In this document: positions 38,359 to 46,953 of the stretch, piece after piece | How the letters are laid out: each line of letters opens with the position of its first letter | Position numbering within the stretch: position 1 is the first letter of the stretch | Assembly: GCA_963817905.1 (NCBI GenBank) | Contig: CAWFPS010000003.1 | Coordinates: forward strand, 124,001-188,000 | Length of the DNA: 64,000 bases | DNA from: VRUE01 sp963817905 | Lineage (GTDB): Bacteria; Actinomycetota; Thermoleophilia; Solirubrobacterales; 70-9 | Direction of reading: 5' to 3' | Program-made: the position numbers and the translations under genes | Notes under the pieces: generated by a model | Told to the model about the DNA's origin: nothing | The model's database searches: none | Seen by the model: only the letters and a program-made list of their open reading frames with translations

Positions 38359-39627
38359 TCACTTCGGGTTGCCGAGCACGCCGATCCGTATTCCCAGCCA
38401 GGGGTAGGTCGCGGTATAGAAGGTGTTGTCCTGCGGCTGCAGGCCGACCGCCGAGAGCCAGAGCTGGTAGACGGGGGCGTTGGCGATGCCGCCGTGCAGG
38501 CGCCGCCAGACGCGGCCGTGGGCGCCGCTTCGGCCCGACGGGGGCGCTGTGACCGTGTCGGTCCACTCGACCGCGTTGCCGCCCTGGTCGAGGGTGCCCC
38601 AGGGCGAGGTGGTCTTCGCCTGGCCGACCGTGCCGAGGCTGCCCTGGTAGCCCTTCGCGTAGCTCGAGGCCTCGATCCCAAAGGGGTTAACGCTGGAGCA
38701 GGTTTCAGCGCTGAAGGGGGACGGGCACCAGCTCGGCGCGGCGGTTTCGGAAGCGTGGAAGGTTGCCAGCGGTTGGGTCGAAGAGTTGGTGACGTCGCCC
38801 GTGTTCGGGTCGAGGCTGGTCGAGTGCGGGGCGGTCGCCCCACCGTCACCGAACCCACCCGGGTTGGTCGGGTACTCCCAGTAGGAGTAGGTGCCGCCGC
38901 CGCTGGGGTCGTAGTAGGCGGCCTTGATCCACTCGTTCTGGCTGGGGATGACGAAGCCTGACTTGTGCGAACGGGTCATCGCCCGCCTGTGCATGTCATA
39001 CATCCCGGTCTCGGTCCGCCGCGAGAGGCGAACGCGGTAGGTCACATAGTGGAAACCGTTGGCGGCGCTGGCCTTCTTGGAGACCACCTTGCCGTTGTGG
39101 AGCGAGTTGGCGAAGCGGGCCGAGCGGAGGAAGTTGGCGAAGCCGTAGGGCTTGCCGGCCCATTCCGGCGAGGCGACCGCGTAGTGGCGGCCGGTCCGGG
39201 CGTGCCCGGAGTAGTCGATCTGGCCGTACTTGGGCCATTCGGCGGAGCTCTCGGTGGTGCTGTAGAGCTTGTGCCGGTTGCGGCCCGCCGGGTCGGCGGT
39301 GTTGAGGAAGGCGACGTACTGGGCGACCGTGACCTCGAGCTGGCCGATGCCGTAGCGATAGCCGACGGCGCCGACCTGCTGGCAGGGAGGCTGTTTTTCG
39401 GCCGGCACGACTTCGGCGCAGGAGGAGTAAACGGCGTCGGTGAAGGGCACGATCCCGACCGATGGGTTGCCGGGCGCGCCGACCTTGACGGTCTTGATGG
39501 TGAGTACGGAGGGCCTCGGAGCGGCACTCGAGAGGGCCGGTCCGGCGAGAGCTGCCAAGACGGCGATCGCGAAGGCGACCGGAAGGCGATTTTTCAGGGC
39601 AGCGGGAACGGCGCGCGTGGCGGGCAT
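38359..39627 (-). CDS. exported SUMF1/formylglycine-generating-enzyme-like protein
   Basis: The 422-residue protein has a signal peptide (MPATRAVPAALKN, cleavage near SSAAP) and an FGE-sulfatase fold: GYRYGIGQLEVTVAQYVAFLNTAD near 88-111, FVIPSQNEWIKAAYYDP near 220, GGNAVEWTDT near 345 and RVWRRLHGGI near 370, ending YPWLGIRIG. The copper-binding Cys pair of true aerobic FGE is not seen in the C-terminal part, so activation of the sulfatase is uncertain; a binding or PvdO-like role is equally possible. It lies 49 bp before the propeller gene. Confidence 0.8.
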   Translation of the reverse strand: MPATRAVPAALKNRLPVAFAIAVLAALAGPALSSAAPRPSVLTIKTVKVGAPGNPSVGIVPFTDAVYSSCAEVVPAEKQPPCQQVGAVGYRYGIGQLEVTVAQYVAFLNTADPAGRNRHKLYSTTESSAEWPKYGQIDYSGHARTGRHYAVASPEWAGKPYGFANFLRSARFANSLHNGKVVSKKASAANGFHYVTYRVRLSRRTETGMYDMHRRAMTRSHKSGFVIPSQNEWIKAAYYDPSGGGTYSYWEYPTNPGGFGDGGATAPHSTSLDPNTGDVTNSSTQPLATFHASETAAPSWCPSPFSAETCSSVNPFGIEASSYAKGYQGSLGTVGQAKTTSPWGTLDQGGNAVEWTDTVTAPPSGRSGAHGRVWRRLHGGIANAPVYQLWLSAVGLQPQDNTFYTATYPWLGIRIGVLGNPK

Positions 39628-39802
39628 CTGTCCTCATCGACCCTGAGCCGGAAAGCTTGAGCCCCCGGCCCTGTGTGATAGCTTCGCGACTGTTTAGTGC
39701 AGATTCCCTGATTGATCTAGTCGGCAGGGGCGTTTGGGGATCACCAAAAGCCAAAAAGCGGGTCGTCAGCCGATCCGACCGACAGAACATGAGGTGAAAG
39801 CA

Positions 39803-41221
39803 ATGAGTCCTCTCATTCGCCGGGAGGTAAGAAGTCTCACTCCCGCAGACGGCATCCTGGACGCCTACTCCGAAGCGGTCCGGGTGATGCAGGAACGCCC
39901 CGAAGACAACCCGACCAGCTGGCGCTACCAGGCCGGAATTCACGGCAGCGAAGAAGGGGCCCCCAAGCCGCTTTGGAACCAGTGCAAGCACGGCACCTGG
40001 TACTTCGTGGCCTGGCACCGGATGTACCTGTACTACTTCGAGCAGATCGTCAGGGCGGCGATCGAAGAACTCGGGGGGCCAACCGACTGGGCGGTCCCCT
40101 ACTGGAACTACGGGCTCAACGGCGTCGACGCCTCGATTCCCGACGCGTTCCGCAATCCGAACAAGGCGGACGGCAGCAAAAACTACCTCTACGTGCAGGA
40201 GCGGGCGCCGGGCATCAACGGGGGAGCGATCCTGCCCGAACCGGCAACCTCTCCTGCCGTCGCCCTCTCGCGGCCGGACTTCATCGGTGTCGCCGAATTC
40301 GGCGGCGGCGTAGCCCCTCCGGGCGAACAGTTCTGGAGCCAGACGGGACGGCTAGAGCAGACCCCCCACAACGTGGTTCACAGCCTCGTGGGCGGAGCGA
40401 ACGGCTGGATGGCGAACCCCGACCAGGCAGCCAAAGACCCGATCTTCTGGCTCCACCACTCCAACATCGACCGCGTCTGGGCCTTATGGAACGCACACGG
40501 GCACTTCGACCCGACCGACCCCAAATGGACGGGCCAGGCCTTCGAATTCTTCGATGCCGGCGGCAACCAGGTATCGAAGACCTGCGAGGAAGTGATGGAT
40601 ACCATCAAAGACCTCGACTACACCTACGATCCGCCGCCGTCGGGCGTCCCGGCCGAACCGACACCGACGCCGGCTCCACTGCCGCCAGAAATGCCGTCTC
40701 CCACACCCGAGGATCCGAAGGTCGTCGGCGCCGCCGCCGATGGGGTGACGCTCACCGGCGAAACCGCCGCGATCCCGGTCGAGGTGGACGAGCGGGCAAA
40801 GAAAGAGGTCGAAGAGGCCTCGCGTAAATCCGACCCGCGACGGCTGTATCTCAACATCGAGGACATCGAGGGCGAGGTCGACCCCGGCAGCGTCTACGGC
40901 GTCTACGTCAACCTGCCGAAGGGCGCCGCTGCGGAGGAGCGCGAGGCGCACCACGTCACCAACGTGTCCTTCTTCGGCATCGAACGGGCCAAGAACCCGC
41001 GCGAGGACGAACACTCACACAGCCTGAGGGTCAGCGTCGACGTCGGCCACATCCTCAGCGCCGTCAGCGACACCGACCGCTGGGACGGCAGGCCAATCGA
41101 CGTCACCTTCTGCCCAATCACCCTCACCCCGGGTGAGGGACAGGGCGATGAGTACAAGAAGGAGGAGGCCGACGATCACCCGCCGGTGAAAATCGGCAGG
41201 GTCAGCCTCTCGGTCGAATAA
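39803..41221 (+). CDS. tyrosinase / polyphenol oxidase
   Basis: The ATG at 39803 follows GAGGTGAAAGCA; an upstream TTG (39734) is less likely. The 472-residue protein has CuA ligand candidates His47, His63 and His72 (HGTWYFVAWHR) and CuB ligands His189, His193 and His218 (HNVVHS, DPIFWLHHSNIDRVW). Cys61 precedes His63 by two, the C-x-H spacing of the Cys-His thioether in fungal tyrosinases. After a Pro-rich linker (about 285-310) comes a C-terminal domain like the plant PPO-type shield domain (SVYGVYVNLP, HHVTNVSFFG). No signal peptide is seen. It is followed by DUF2182 after 9 bp. Confidence 0.93.
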   Translation: MSPLIRREVRSLTPADGILDAYSEAVRVMQERPEDNPTSWRYQAGIHGSEEGAPKPLWNQCKHGTWYFVAWHRMYLYYFEQIVRAAIEELGGPTDWAVPYWNYGLNGVDASIPDAFRNPNKADGSKNYLYVQERAPGINGGAILPEPATSPAVALSRPDFIGVAEFGGGVAPPGEQFWSQTGRLEQTPHNVVHSLVGGANGWMANPDQAAKDPIFWLHHSNIDRVWALWNAHGHFDPTDPKWTGQAFEFFDAGGNQVSKTCEEVMDTIKDLDYTYDPPPSGVPAEPTPTPAPLPPEMPSPTPEDPKVVGAAADGVTLTGETAAIPVEVDERAKKEVEEASRKSDPRRLYLNIEDIEGEVDPGSVYGVYVNLPKGAAAEEREAHHVTNVSFFGIERAKNPREDEHSHSLRVSVDVGHILSAVSDTDRWDGRPIDVTFCPITLTPGEGQGDEYKKEEADDHPPVKIGRVSLSVE

Positions 41222-41230
41222 CGGACACAG

Positions 41231-42079
41231 ATGCGGGTGCTGCAGCCGATCGCGTTCGGTGAAGCCACCGGCCGATTCCCCGGAAGCCTGCGGGGGATCG
41301 GCCGGCGCCCCACCTTCTGGGTGGAGGTCGGGGTGGTCCTGGTCTGGATCGCGATGGCGGGCGCCTCCGGAGAGTTCCTCGCCGGCGGCTCGCCGGGCGG
41401 GACGGCGTGGTCGGGCGGCACCGTCTGGTTCTGCCACCTGGGCGGAGCGGGCACCAGCGCGGGCCTCGGCGGCGGCGCGACACTCAGCTCCGCGCCGGCG
41501 GTGGCATCGCTGGCCGCGAGCCTGCCGATGTGGGCGCTGATGGCGGTGGCGATGATGTTGCCGACGGCACTGCCGGCCGTCCGCCATGTCGCGGTCAACA
41601 GCCTCTACTGGCGGCGGCGACGGGCGATGCTGGAGTTCATCGCCGTCTATCTCGGGATCTGGGCGCTCTTCAGCACGCTGGTGCTGGGTCTCGCTGCCTC
41701 ACGGGTGCCGTCAGGCTCGGTATTCGTCCTGCCCGTGGCCCTCGCGGTCGCCGCGATCTGGCAGCTGACGCCGCTGAAGCGCCGGGCGCTGCGCGCCTGC
41801 CACCGGCCCCGGGCACTGCCGCCCTACGGCTGGCGGGCGAGCGCCGGGGTCGCCCGCTTCGGCCTCGGCAACGGCGGCGCCTGCCTCGGCTCCTGCTGGG
41901 CGCTGATGCTGGCGATGGCCACGGTCGGCTCCGCGAGACTGGCCTGGATGGTCGCCCTCACCGGCCTGATCGCGATCGAGAAGCTGAACCTAAAACCGGC
42001 GCGCACTGCCCGGCGCGTCGGCCTCCTGCTCGGCAGCGCGGCGATAGTCGCAACGGCGCTCGCCCTCGGGGTGCTTTAA
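41231..42079 (+). CDS. DUF2182 integral membrane protein (probable metal-associated)
   Basis: The 282-residue product has about six TM helices and the DUF2182 pattern: MWALMAVAMMLPTALPAVRHV with Met residues and His, LTPLKRRALRACHRP, and FGLGNGGACLGSCWALM with two Cys. The Met/His/Cys set would bind copper or a similar metal. The 9-bp gap from the tyrosinase gene suggests joint translation and a copper delivery role; this is inference. Confidence 0.78.
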   Translation: MRVLQPIAFGEATGRFPGSLRGIGRRPTFWVEVGVVLVWIAMAGASGEFLAGGSPGGTAWSGGTVWFCHLGGAGTSAGLGGGATLSSAPAVASLAASLPMWALMAVAMMLPTALPAVRHVAVNSLYWRRRRAMLEFIAVYLGIWALFSTLVLGLAASRVPSGSVFVLPVALAVAAIWQLTPLKRRALRACHRPRALPPYGWRASAGVARFGLGNGGACLGSCWALMLAMATVGSARLAWMVALTGLIAIEKLNLKPARTARRVGLLLGSAAIVATALALGVL

Positions 42080-42711
42080 CCCGGCGGTGTCATCAGCGCC
42101 ACCGGGACCGAGAGGCCGGCGGAGCGGCGCAGGGTGGCGATGCGGCGGCCGGGCTGGACCGCGTCGCGGACCTCACCGGCCCGGCCGCCGAGCCCGGCGA
42201 CGGTCGCCTCGGGGTCGGGGGCGAGAAGGGCGAGGCCCCAGAAGAAGGCGGGACGGTCCGCCCCTCCCCCGCTCTCGACCGCCTCGGGCGGCTCCTGCAC
42301 GACCTCGAGGATCGTCGCGCCGAGCCGGAAGAAGGCCTGGCGCGGAGCCCCGGCAGGCGTCGGCCGCTCGCGGATGCGCCGCAGGTCGAGTCCGGCCGCC
42401 TCGAGCGCCGCAACGGTCCGCTCCAGCGCCGGCGTGATCGCGACGACGTGATCGATCCCGGCGACGCCGTTGGGGTGAGCGGGAGCGCCCTCCGGCGGTG
42501 GGCGGTCCGAGAGCTCCGTCGCCAGCCCATCGAGCTCGGTCGTCCCGACCCCGCGCAGCGACCAGCCGCTCAGGCCCTTGCCGGCATCCGAGCCTGCCAA
42601 GCGGATCCGCACGTCGCCGACGACACAGCAGTCCCCCTCGACCGCGAACCCAAGCGCCGACCAGGCCTCGGGCGAGTCGGCAACCGTGAGCTCGTCGATC
42701 GTCACCGGCAT
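42076..42711 (-). CDS. VOC-family protein
   Basis: The 211-residue protein contains a VOC unit (GIDHVVAITPALERTVAALEAAGLDLRRI near 85-113, with FFRLGATILEVVQEP) and a preceding N-terminal half of similar strand pattern. Likely a two-module glyoxalase-fold protein. The Glu in ILEVV is a metal ligand candidate. It converges with DUF2182 with a 4-bp stop overlap. Substrate unknown. Confidence 0.8.
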   Translation of the reverse strand: MPVTIDELTVADSPEAWSALGFAVEGDCCVVGDVRIRLAGSDAGKGLSGWSLRGVGTTELDGLATELSDRPPPEGAPAHPNGVAGIDHVVAITPALERTVAALEAAGLDLRRIRERPTPAGAPRQAFFRLGATILEVVQEPPEAVESGGGADRPAFFWGLALLAPDPEATVAGLGGRAGEVRDAVQPGRRIATLRRSAGLSVPVALMTPPG

Positions 42712-42770
42712 GGTCGAACCGTATCCGCCGTTCGGGGCGCAAGGTCGGCCTGGGCGTAGGATCGTCGCCC

Positions 42771-43664
42771 ATGCCCGATTCGAGCCAGCCCTCAGAGGGC
42801 AACCGCGTCGCGGTCGTCACCGACAGCACCACCTACCTGCCCGCGAGCCTGATCGAGCGCTGGGGAATCGAGCAGGTGGCCCTCTACGTCGGCTGGGGCG
42901 ACGAGCGGCTGCCCGAGCATGAGTACGAGCTCGACAGCTTTTACGCACGTCTGCGCGACTCGTCCGACCTGCCCTCGACCTCGCAGCCCTCGGTCGGCGA
43001 CTTCCTCGCCCGCTTCGAGCCGCTGGCGGCCGCCGGGCGCGACGTCGTCTCGGTGCACATCGCCAGCGGCCTCTCGGGAACCTGCGAGAGCGCCCGCGAG
43101 GCGGCCCGGGCGGTCGAGCAGAAAGGGCTTCCCGGCCGGGTCGAGGTGGTCGACGGCCAGACCGGCGCCGGCGGCCTCGGCTGCCTGGCGATCGGCGCGG
43201 CGCGGGCGGCAGAGTCCGGCGAGGACCTGGACGGCGTGGTCGAAGCAGTTCGCCGCACCCGCGAGGGGCTCGACATGTGGTTCTGCCTCGACACGCTCGA
43301 GTACCTGCGCCGCGGCGGCCGGATCGGGGCGGCTCAGGCGCTGCTGGGATCGGCGCTGAAAATCAAGCCGATCCTCACCTTCGGCACCGAGATAACCCCG
43401 GTCGGCCGGGTTCGCACCCGGCGCAGGGCGATGCAGGCGATGGTCGGCTACCTGAACGAGCTGCGCGAGCGCGGCGCCGACGAGTGGTTCGTGCAGCATG
43501 CCCAGTCGGTCGAGGACGCCGAGGCCCTGGTCGCGGAGGGCACCGCGATCCTCGGCAGCGAGCCGCTCTTCTGCACCGAGGTCGGCCCGGTCCTCGGCGC
43601 CCACCTGGGCTCCGGGATGCTGGTCGGCGGCACCGGCTGCGCGCCCAGCCCCGCCGCCGGCTGA
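42771..43664 (+). CDS. DegV family protein
   Basis: The 297-residue protein matches DegV: VVTDSTTYLP at 14-23, SQPSVGDFLARFEPL near 70, HIASGLSGTCESAREAAR near 98-115 and GLDMWFCLDTLEYLRRGGRIG near 172-192. DegV proteins bind a fatty acyl chain and act as FakB, presenting acyl chains to a FakA kinase for phospholipid synthesis. No FakA is in the window. Cytoplasmic. Confidence 0.93.
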   Translation: MPDSSQPSEGNRVAVVTDSTTYLPASLIERWGIEQVALYVGWGDERLPEHEYELDSFYARLRDSSDLPSTSQPSVGDFLARFEPLAAAGRDVVSVHIASGLSGTCESAREAARAVEQKGLPGRVEVVDGQTGAGGLGCLAIGAARAAESGEDLDGVVEAVRRTREGLDMWFCLDTLEYLRRGGRIGAAQALLGSALKIKPILTFGTEITPVGRVRTRRRAMQAMVGYLNELRERGADEWFVQHAQSVEDAEALVAEGTAILGSEPLFCTEVGPVLGAHLGSGMLVGGTGCAPSPAAG

Positions 43665-44450
43665 TCAACCGCCGCCGCGGACCTGCTCCAGGGTCCGGCC
43701 GCTGGCCACCGACTCGGGCCGCTCGGCGACCACGTCGGAGCCGGGTCGGGCGTCGTCGTCGCTGCGCTTGATCAGCAGCCACTGCGGCTTCTCGCCGGGG
43801 CGGGTGCGCTGCAAGGCGAAGCCGCCGCTGAGCTTCTCGCCGTGCAGGACGAAGACGGCATGGCCGCGCTCGATCGCCTCCGGCCAGGCGACGCGGCCGC
43901 CCTGCTCGTAGGTGCCGCGGTCCCAGACGATCACGCCGCCGCCCTCGGTCTTGCCCTCGAACGAGTTGTGGGCGATCTCGTGATCCTCGACCTGGACGGC
44001 GAGGCGCTTGGTCGCCGGGTCCAGCGAGGGCCCCTTCGGGATCGCCCAGGAGCGCATCGTCCCGTCGACCTCGAGCCGCAGGTCGAAGTGGTGGGCAGTG
44101 GCGGCGTGCTCCTGGACGACGAAGGCGCCGGCGCTGACCCCGCGAATCGCAAACTGCTCGTGGCCCTCGACCTTGGCGGGCTCGACCTCGACCGCGGAGA
44201 TCCGCGCCCCGCGCGGCCCCTCGCGCAGGAACGCCTCCAGCTCCGCGACCGCCTGCTCGGAGCCCTCGGCGTGGACGAGCACACCGCCGTGATCGGCATT
44301 GCGCACCCAGCCCAGCACGCCGAGCCGGTTCGCCCGCCGCCGCGTAGCCACCCGGAATCCCACGCCCTGGACATGGCCGCGCACCGTCGCCCGTAGAGCA
44401 GTAAGGCCTGAGTGGCCTGTCCGGGATCGCGAGGTCGGCGCAGCCGACAT
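43665..44450 (-). CDS. acylphosphatase fused to LigD-type 3'-phosphoesterase domain
   Basis: The 261-residue protein has an acylphosphatase domain (about 18-105): VRGHVQGVGFR with Arg33 and GWVRNADHGG with Asn51, the two catalytic residues. Then residues about 110-230 match the LigD 3'-phosphoesterase: FVVQEHAATAHHFDLRLEVDG with H115, H121, D123 and R125, and VEDH157, in the spacing of the LigD ligands, then VIVWDRGTYEQ. The usual EGVIPEGEYGAG loop is shortened to a few residues. The only ATG start lies inside a palindromic repeat; a leader of about 17 residues precedes the acylphosphatase. In LigD the domain trims 3' ends at breaks. Confidence 0.88.
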   Translation of the reverse strand: MSAAPTSRSRTGHSGLTALRATVRGHVQGVGFRVATRRRANRLGVLGWVRNADHGGVLVHAEGSEQAVAELEAFLREGPRGARISAVEVEPAKVEGHEQFAIRGVSAGAFVVQEHAATAHHFDLRLEVDGTMRSWAIPKGPSLDPATKRLAVQVEDHEIAHNSFEGKTEGGGVIVWDRGTYEQGGRVAWPEAIERGHAVFVLHGEKLSGGFALQRTRPGEKPQWLLIKRSDDDARPGSDVVAERPESVASGRTLEQVRGGG

Positions 44451-44491
44451 TCACCCCACCCTGGTGGGGCCAAGGTCGGCTGCGCCGCCGA
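44431..44491. repeat. palindromic repeat, copy B, bridging two genes
   Basis: It matches copy A (31760-31820) at about 52 of 60 positions. The outer stem GTCGGCGCAGCCGAC pairs with GTCGGCTGCGCCG; the inner stem CCCCACC/GGTGGGG differs from copy A in both arms, keeping pairing. The MBL stop codon (44451-44453) and the acylphosphatase start (44448-44450) lie inside it. Confidence 0.78.
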
Positions 44492-45386
44492 CCAGGATCG
44501 AGAAGTGACCGAAATCGGCGCTGTGGACCGACTCGCCGAAGAAGCCCGAGCCCGCTGGCATCGCCAAATCGCCCGCGGCGACGGACTCCGCCGCGTCGGC
44601 AAGTTCGGTGAGAAATGCCGGCGGCACCGTGGGTCGCAGGCAGTGCGCGGTGTAGACGGTGCGCAGGGAGCAGGAGAGCTCGTCGGCGAGGCGACGGGTG
44701 GAGGCGACGAAGTCGGCCAGATCGGCGCCGGGCTCATAGACGAGGTGGGGGCCGTAGTAGGCCTGGTCCTGCGCCCAGAGGACTCCGGCACGCTCGTCGA
44801 GCAGGCAGATGTGGTCGGGCGCGTGGCCGGGGGTGTGGATGACGCGCAGGATGCGGCCGCCGAGGTCGATCTCATCGCCATCAGCCAGCAGCCGGGTCGG
44901 CGGCGGCGGCTCGATCCGCCAGCCATGCGCGGCGATCCCCTCCGCCGGCCAGGGCCGCATTTCCTCGTCCGGCCCGACCAGGAAGAAGTCGCCGCGGTCG
45001 GCCGCGAGCAGCCGCTCATAGCCGGCGAGCATCTCCGGCACCAGCTTCTCGTAGGCGGGCAGCTGCGCCGCATCGCACCCCGCCTCGATCCACTGCGGCC
45101 CCAGCTCGTGCATCGCCACCTCGGCAAACAGCTCGTTGCCGCCGACGTGGTCGAAGTGGACGTGCGAGTTGACGACAAGCGGCTGCTCGGGGCAGACGGG
45201 AGCGACAGCGGCGGCAATGTCGGCGAGCCCAAGCCCGGTGTCCAACAGCACCGCCCGCTCTTCCCCCCGGATCAGCCAGCTGTTGACATGCCCCGGCTCA
45301 CCGACGAGGAACACCCCCGGCTCCAGTGGGGCAACACGGAACCAGGAGTCCGCCGCTGCGGCGAACTCCCCCGGTCTCCGGTGCAA
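44451..45386 (-). CDS. metallo-beta-lactamase-fold hydrolase
   Basis: The 311-residue protein has the MBL zinc motif NSHVHFDHVGG near 109-119 (HxHxDH) and further His/Asp ligands at TPGHAPDH near 192 and TAHC near 245. It resembles glyoxalase II-type and lactonase-type members. No signal peptide. The last ten or so residues (GAADLGPTRVG) are encoded by the palindromic repeat copy B, and the TGA stop abuts the next gene ATG, suggesting translational coupling. Confidence 0.9.
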   Translation of the reverse strand: MHRRPGEFAAAADSWFRVAPLEPGVFLVGEPGHVNSWLIRGEERAVLLDTGLGLADIAAAVAPVCPEQPLVVNSHVHFDHVGGNELFAEVAMHELGPQWIEAGCDAAQLPAYEKLVPEMLAGYERLLAADRGDFFLVGPDEEMRPWPAEGIAAHGWRIEPPPPTRLLADGDEIDLGGRILRVIHTPGHAPDHICLLDERAGVLWAQDQAYYGPHLVYEPGADLADFVASTRRLADELSCSLRTVYTAHCLRPTVPPAFLTELADAAESVAAGDLAMPAGSGFFGESVHSADFGHFSILVGGAADLGPTRVG

Positions 45387-45390
45387 GGTG

Positions 45391-46266
45391 CTAGCTGCGC
45401 TTTTTGTGGTGCTTCTTCCTGTGGTGCTTCTTCTTGTGCTTTTTCACGCAGACCTTGCGGCCGTGCCGTTTGACCTTCTTGAAGCCTTTTCGGCAGTGGA
45501 GCTTCGGCTTCGGCTTGAACACCTGCGGGGTCGCAACCGGGGGAACGATGGTCGGCGAAGGTGCTGGTGGGACAACAGGAGATCCCGGTTTGCTCAGCTG
45601 GGCGTTGATCCCAGCGGTTGTTTCCGGGGCGATGACCGGGACCAGGTTCGCTTCTCCTTCGCTCGCCTTTTCGTTGTAGAAGCGCGTTTCGTAGCCGAAC
45701 GGTTCCGCCCAGAATTCGACGGTATAAGAGCCGGTTGCGAGTCCGGGGATCACGTAGTCGCCGGATGAGTCGCTGAGGTCGCAGCCACCTGTTGCCGTCG
45801 CCGAAAACGCGCAGGCCCACACTTCTTCGATGCCAGCGCTCGTGGCGGCATCGGTGACTCGGCCTTCGATAGTGCCGCCTTTGTCCATTGCAGCATCGAT
45901 GCCGGATTCCGTGGAACCGCCCGAGATCACTACTTCGTCCGCATCGCCGAACAAGGCCTCGTCGTTGTAGAACTGCGTCACATAGCCGAGGTAGGGCGCC
46001 CAGAATTCGACTACGTAGCCCTCATTGGCCAGGCTGTCAAGCTGGTATTCGCCACTCGAATTCGTCACATCGCAGGCGACGAATTCGAATTCGACCGGGT
46101 CGATCGCGCACACTTCGACTTCTTCGATCGGGTCCGTGCTGACCGCATCGGTGACCTTGCCTTCGATCTTGCCGACCGGCACCGCCGATGCTCCGGTCGG
46201 TACGAGCATCGCGACGCCCATCGTGAGCGTCAGGAACAGCAACGAAACCCTTGAACGAGAACCCAT
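45391..46266 (-). CDS. exported protein with two carboxypeptidase-regulatory-like domains and a basic tail
   Basis: The 291-residue protein has a signal peptide (MGSRSRVSLLFLTLTMG, cleavage near ASA-VP), then two copies of an about 95-residue beta unit (starting GKIEGKVTDAVS and GTIEGRVTDAAT) of CarboxypepD_reg type with EVEVCAID/EVWACAF and GYVVEFWAP/SYTVEFWAE strands. A Pro-rich linker leads to a tail from about 257 (CRKGFKKVKRHGRKVC, then KKHKKKHHRKKHHKK) that is strongly basic and His-rich. The tail may bind a negative cell surface or metal. No enzyme motif. Confidence 0.7.
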   Translation of the reverse strand: MGSRSRVSLLFLTLTMGVAMLVPTGASAVPVGKIEGKVTDAVSTDPIEEVEVCAIDPVEFEFVACDVTNSSGEYQLDSLANEGYVVEFWAPYLGYVTQFYNDEALFGDADEVVISGGSTESGIDAAMDKGGTIEGRVTDAATSAGIEEVWACAFSATATGGCDLSDSSGDYVIPGLATGSYTVEFWAEPFGYETRFYNEKASEGEANLVPVIAPETTAGINAQLSKPGSPVVPPAPSPTIVPPVATPQVFKPKPKLHCRKGFKKVKRHGRKVCVKKHKKKHHRKKHHKKRS

Positions 46267-46386
46267 GCGGTCACCCCCGGTCGTATTTGACGCCGGGCAC
46301 CATATAGAAATTTCCGCGAAGCGGTCCGGGAATCTACGAGTATCCGAAGCGGATGGTCGCAGCGGAGGCCCAACGCGGCGGGCACT

Positions 46387-46953
46387 CTAGGAGACCGATT
46401 CTTCTCCCTTGCCTTCGCCGTCCACGGTGTAGTCGAAACCGCCATCGAGGTCGGTCAGGTGGATGGTCACCCCGCGGCGAATGCCGTTGCTGTCGGCAGC
46501 CACGCAGCGCAGCTTGCGCCCGACCTCGACCTCGACCTGGACCGGGCAGCGGACTTCCGACAGGGCCACCCCGTGGGCTTCGATCTGGCGGCGCAGGGCG
46601 CGCTCGTAGAGGACGCCGGGGGCGATCGCCTTGCTGACGTGCCAGCTGTAGTCGAAGCCGTCGCCTTCGGTACCGGTGACCTTGCCCGAGACCTCGATCT
46701 GGACGCCGCGGGCGTTGTGCCCTGAGCAACTGAAGCGGGCGCCGACGCTTTCCCTGACGCCTTCGCAAGTGAGCCCGGGCAGCTCGATGCCGGTCTGGTC
46801 GACGTAGTCGCCGCGGATTTCCTCGGCGAGTTCGTCGCCCGAGGCCTCGGTCCCGCCGCCGACGTTGACTTCCGCCGAGCAGCCATAGAGGGAGAGGCCG
46901 CACGCGAGTGCGGCGGCCACCCAGAACAAGCGCAAACCTGTCTTGACATCCAT
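46387..46953 (-). CDS. lipoprotein with two DUF4333-like domains
   Basis: The ATG at 46953 gives 188 residues with a lipobox LSLYGC (Cys25). Two DUF4333-like repeats follow: YVDQTGIELPGLTCEGVRESVGARFSC near 48-75 and the shorter VALSEVRCPVQVEVEVGRKLRC near 130-152; each has the Cys pair expected to form a disulfide. The family is common in actinobacterial envelope lipoproteins, function unknown. The frame is open upstream to 47019, where it overlaps the divergent CHAP gene leader. Confidence 0.75.
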   Translation of the reverse strand: MDVKTGLRLFWVAAALACGLSLYGCSAEVNVGGGTEASGDELAEEIRGDYVDQTGIELPGLTCEGVRESVGARFSCSGHNARGVQIEVSGKVTGTEGDGFDYSWHVSKAIAPGVLYERALRRQIEAHGVALSEVRCPVQVEVEVGRKLRCVAADSNGIRRGVTIHLTDLDGGFDYTVDGEGKGEESVS

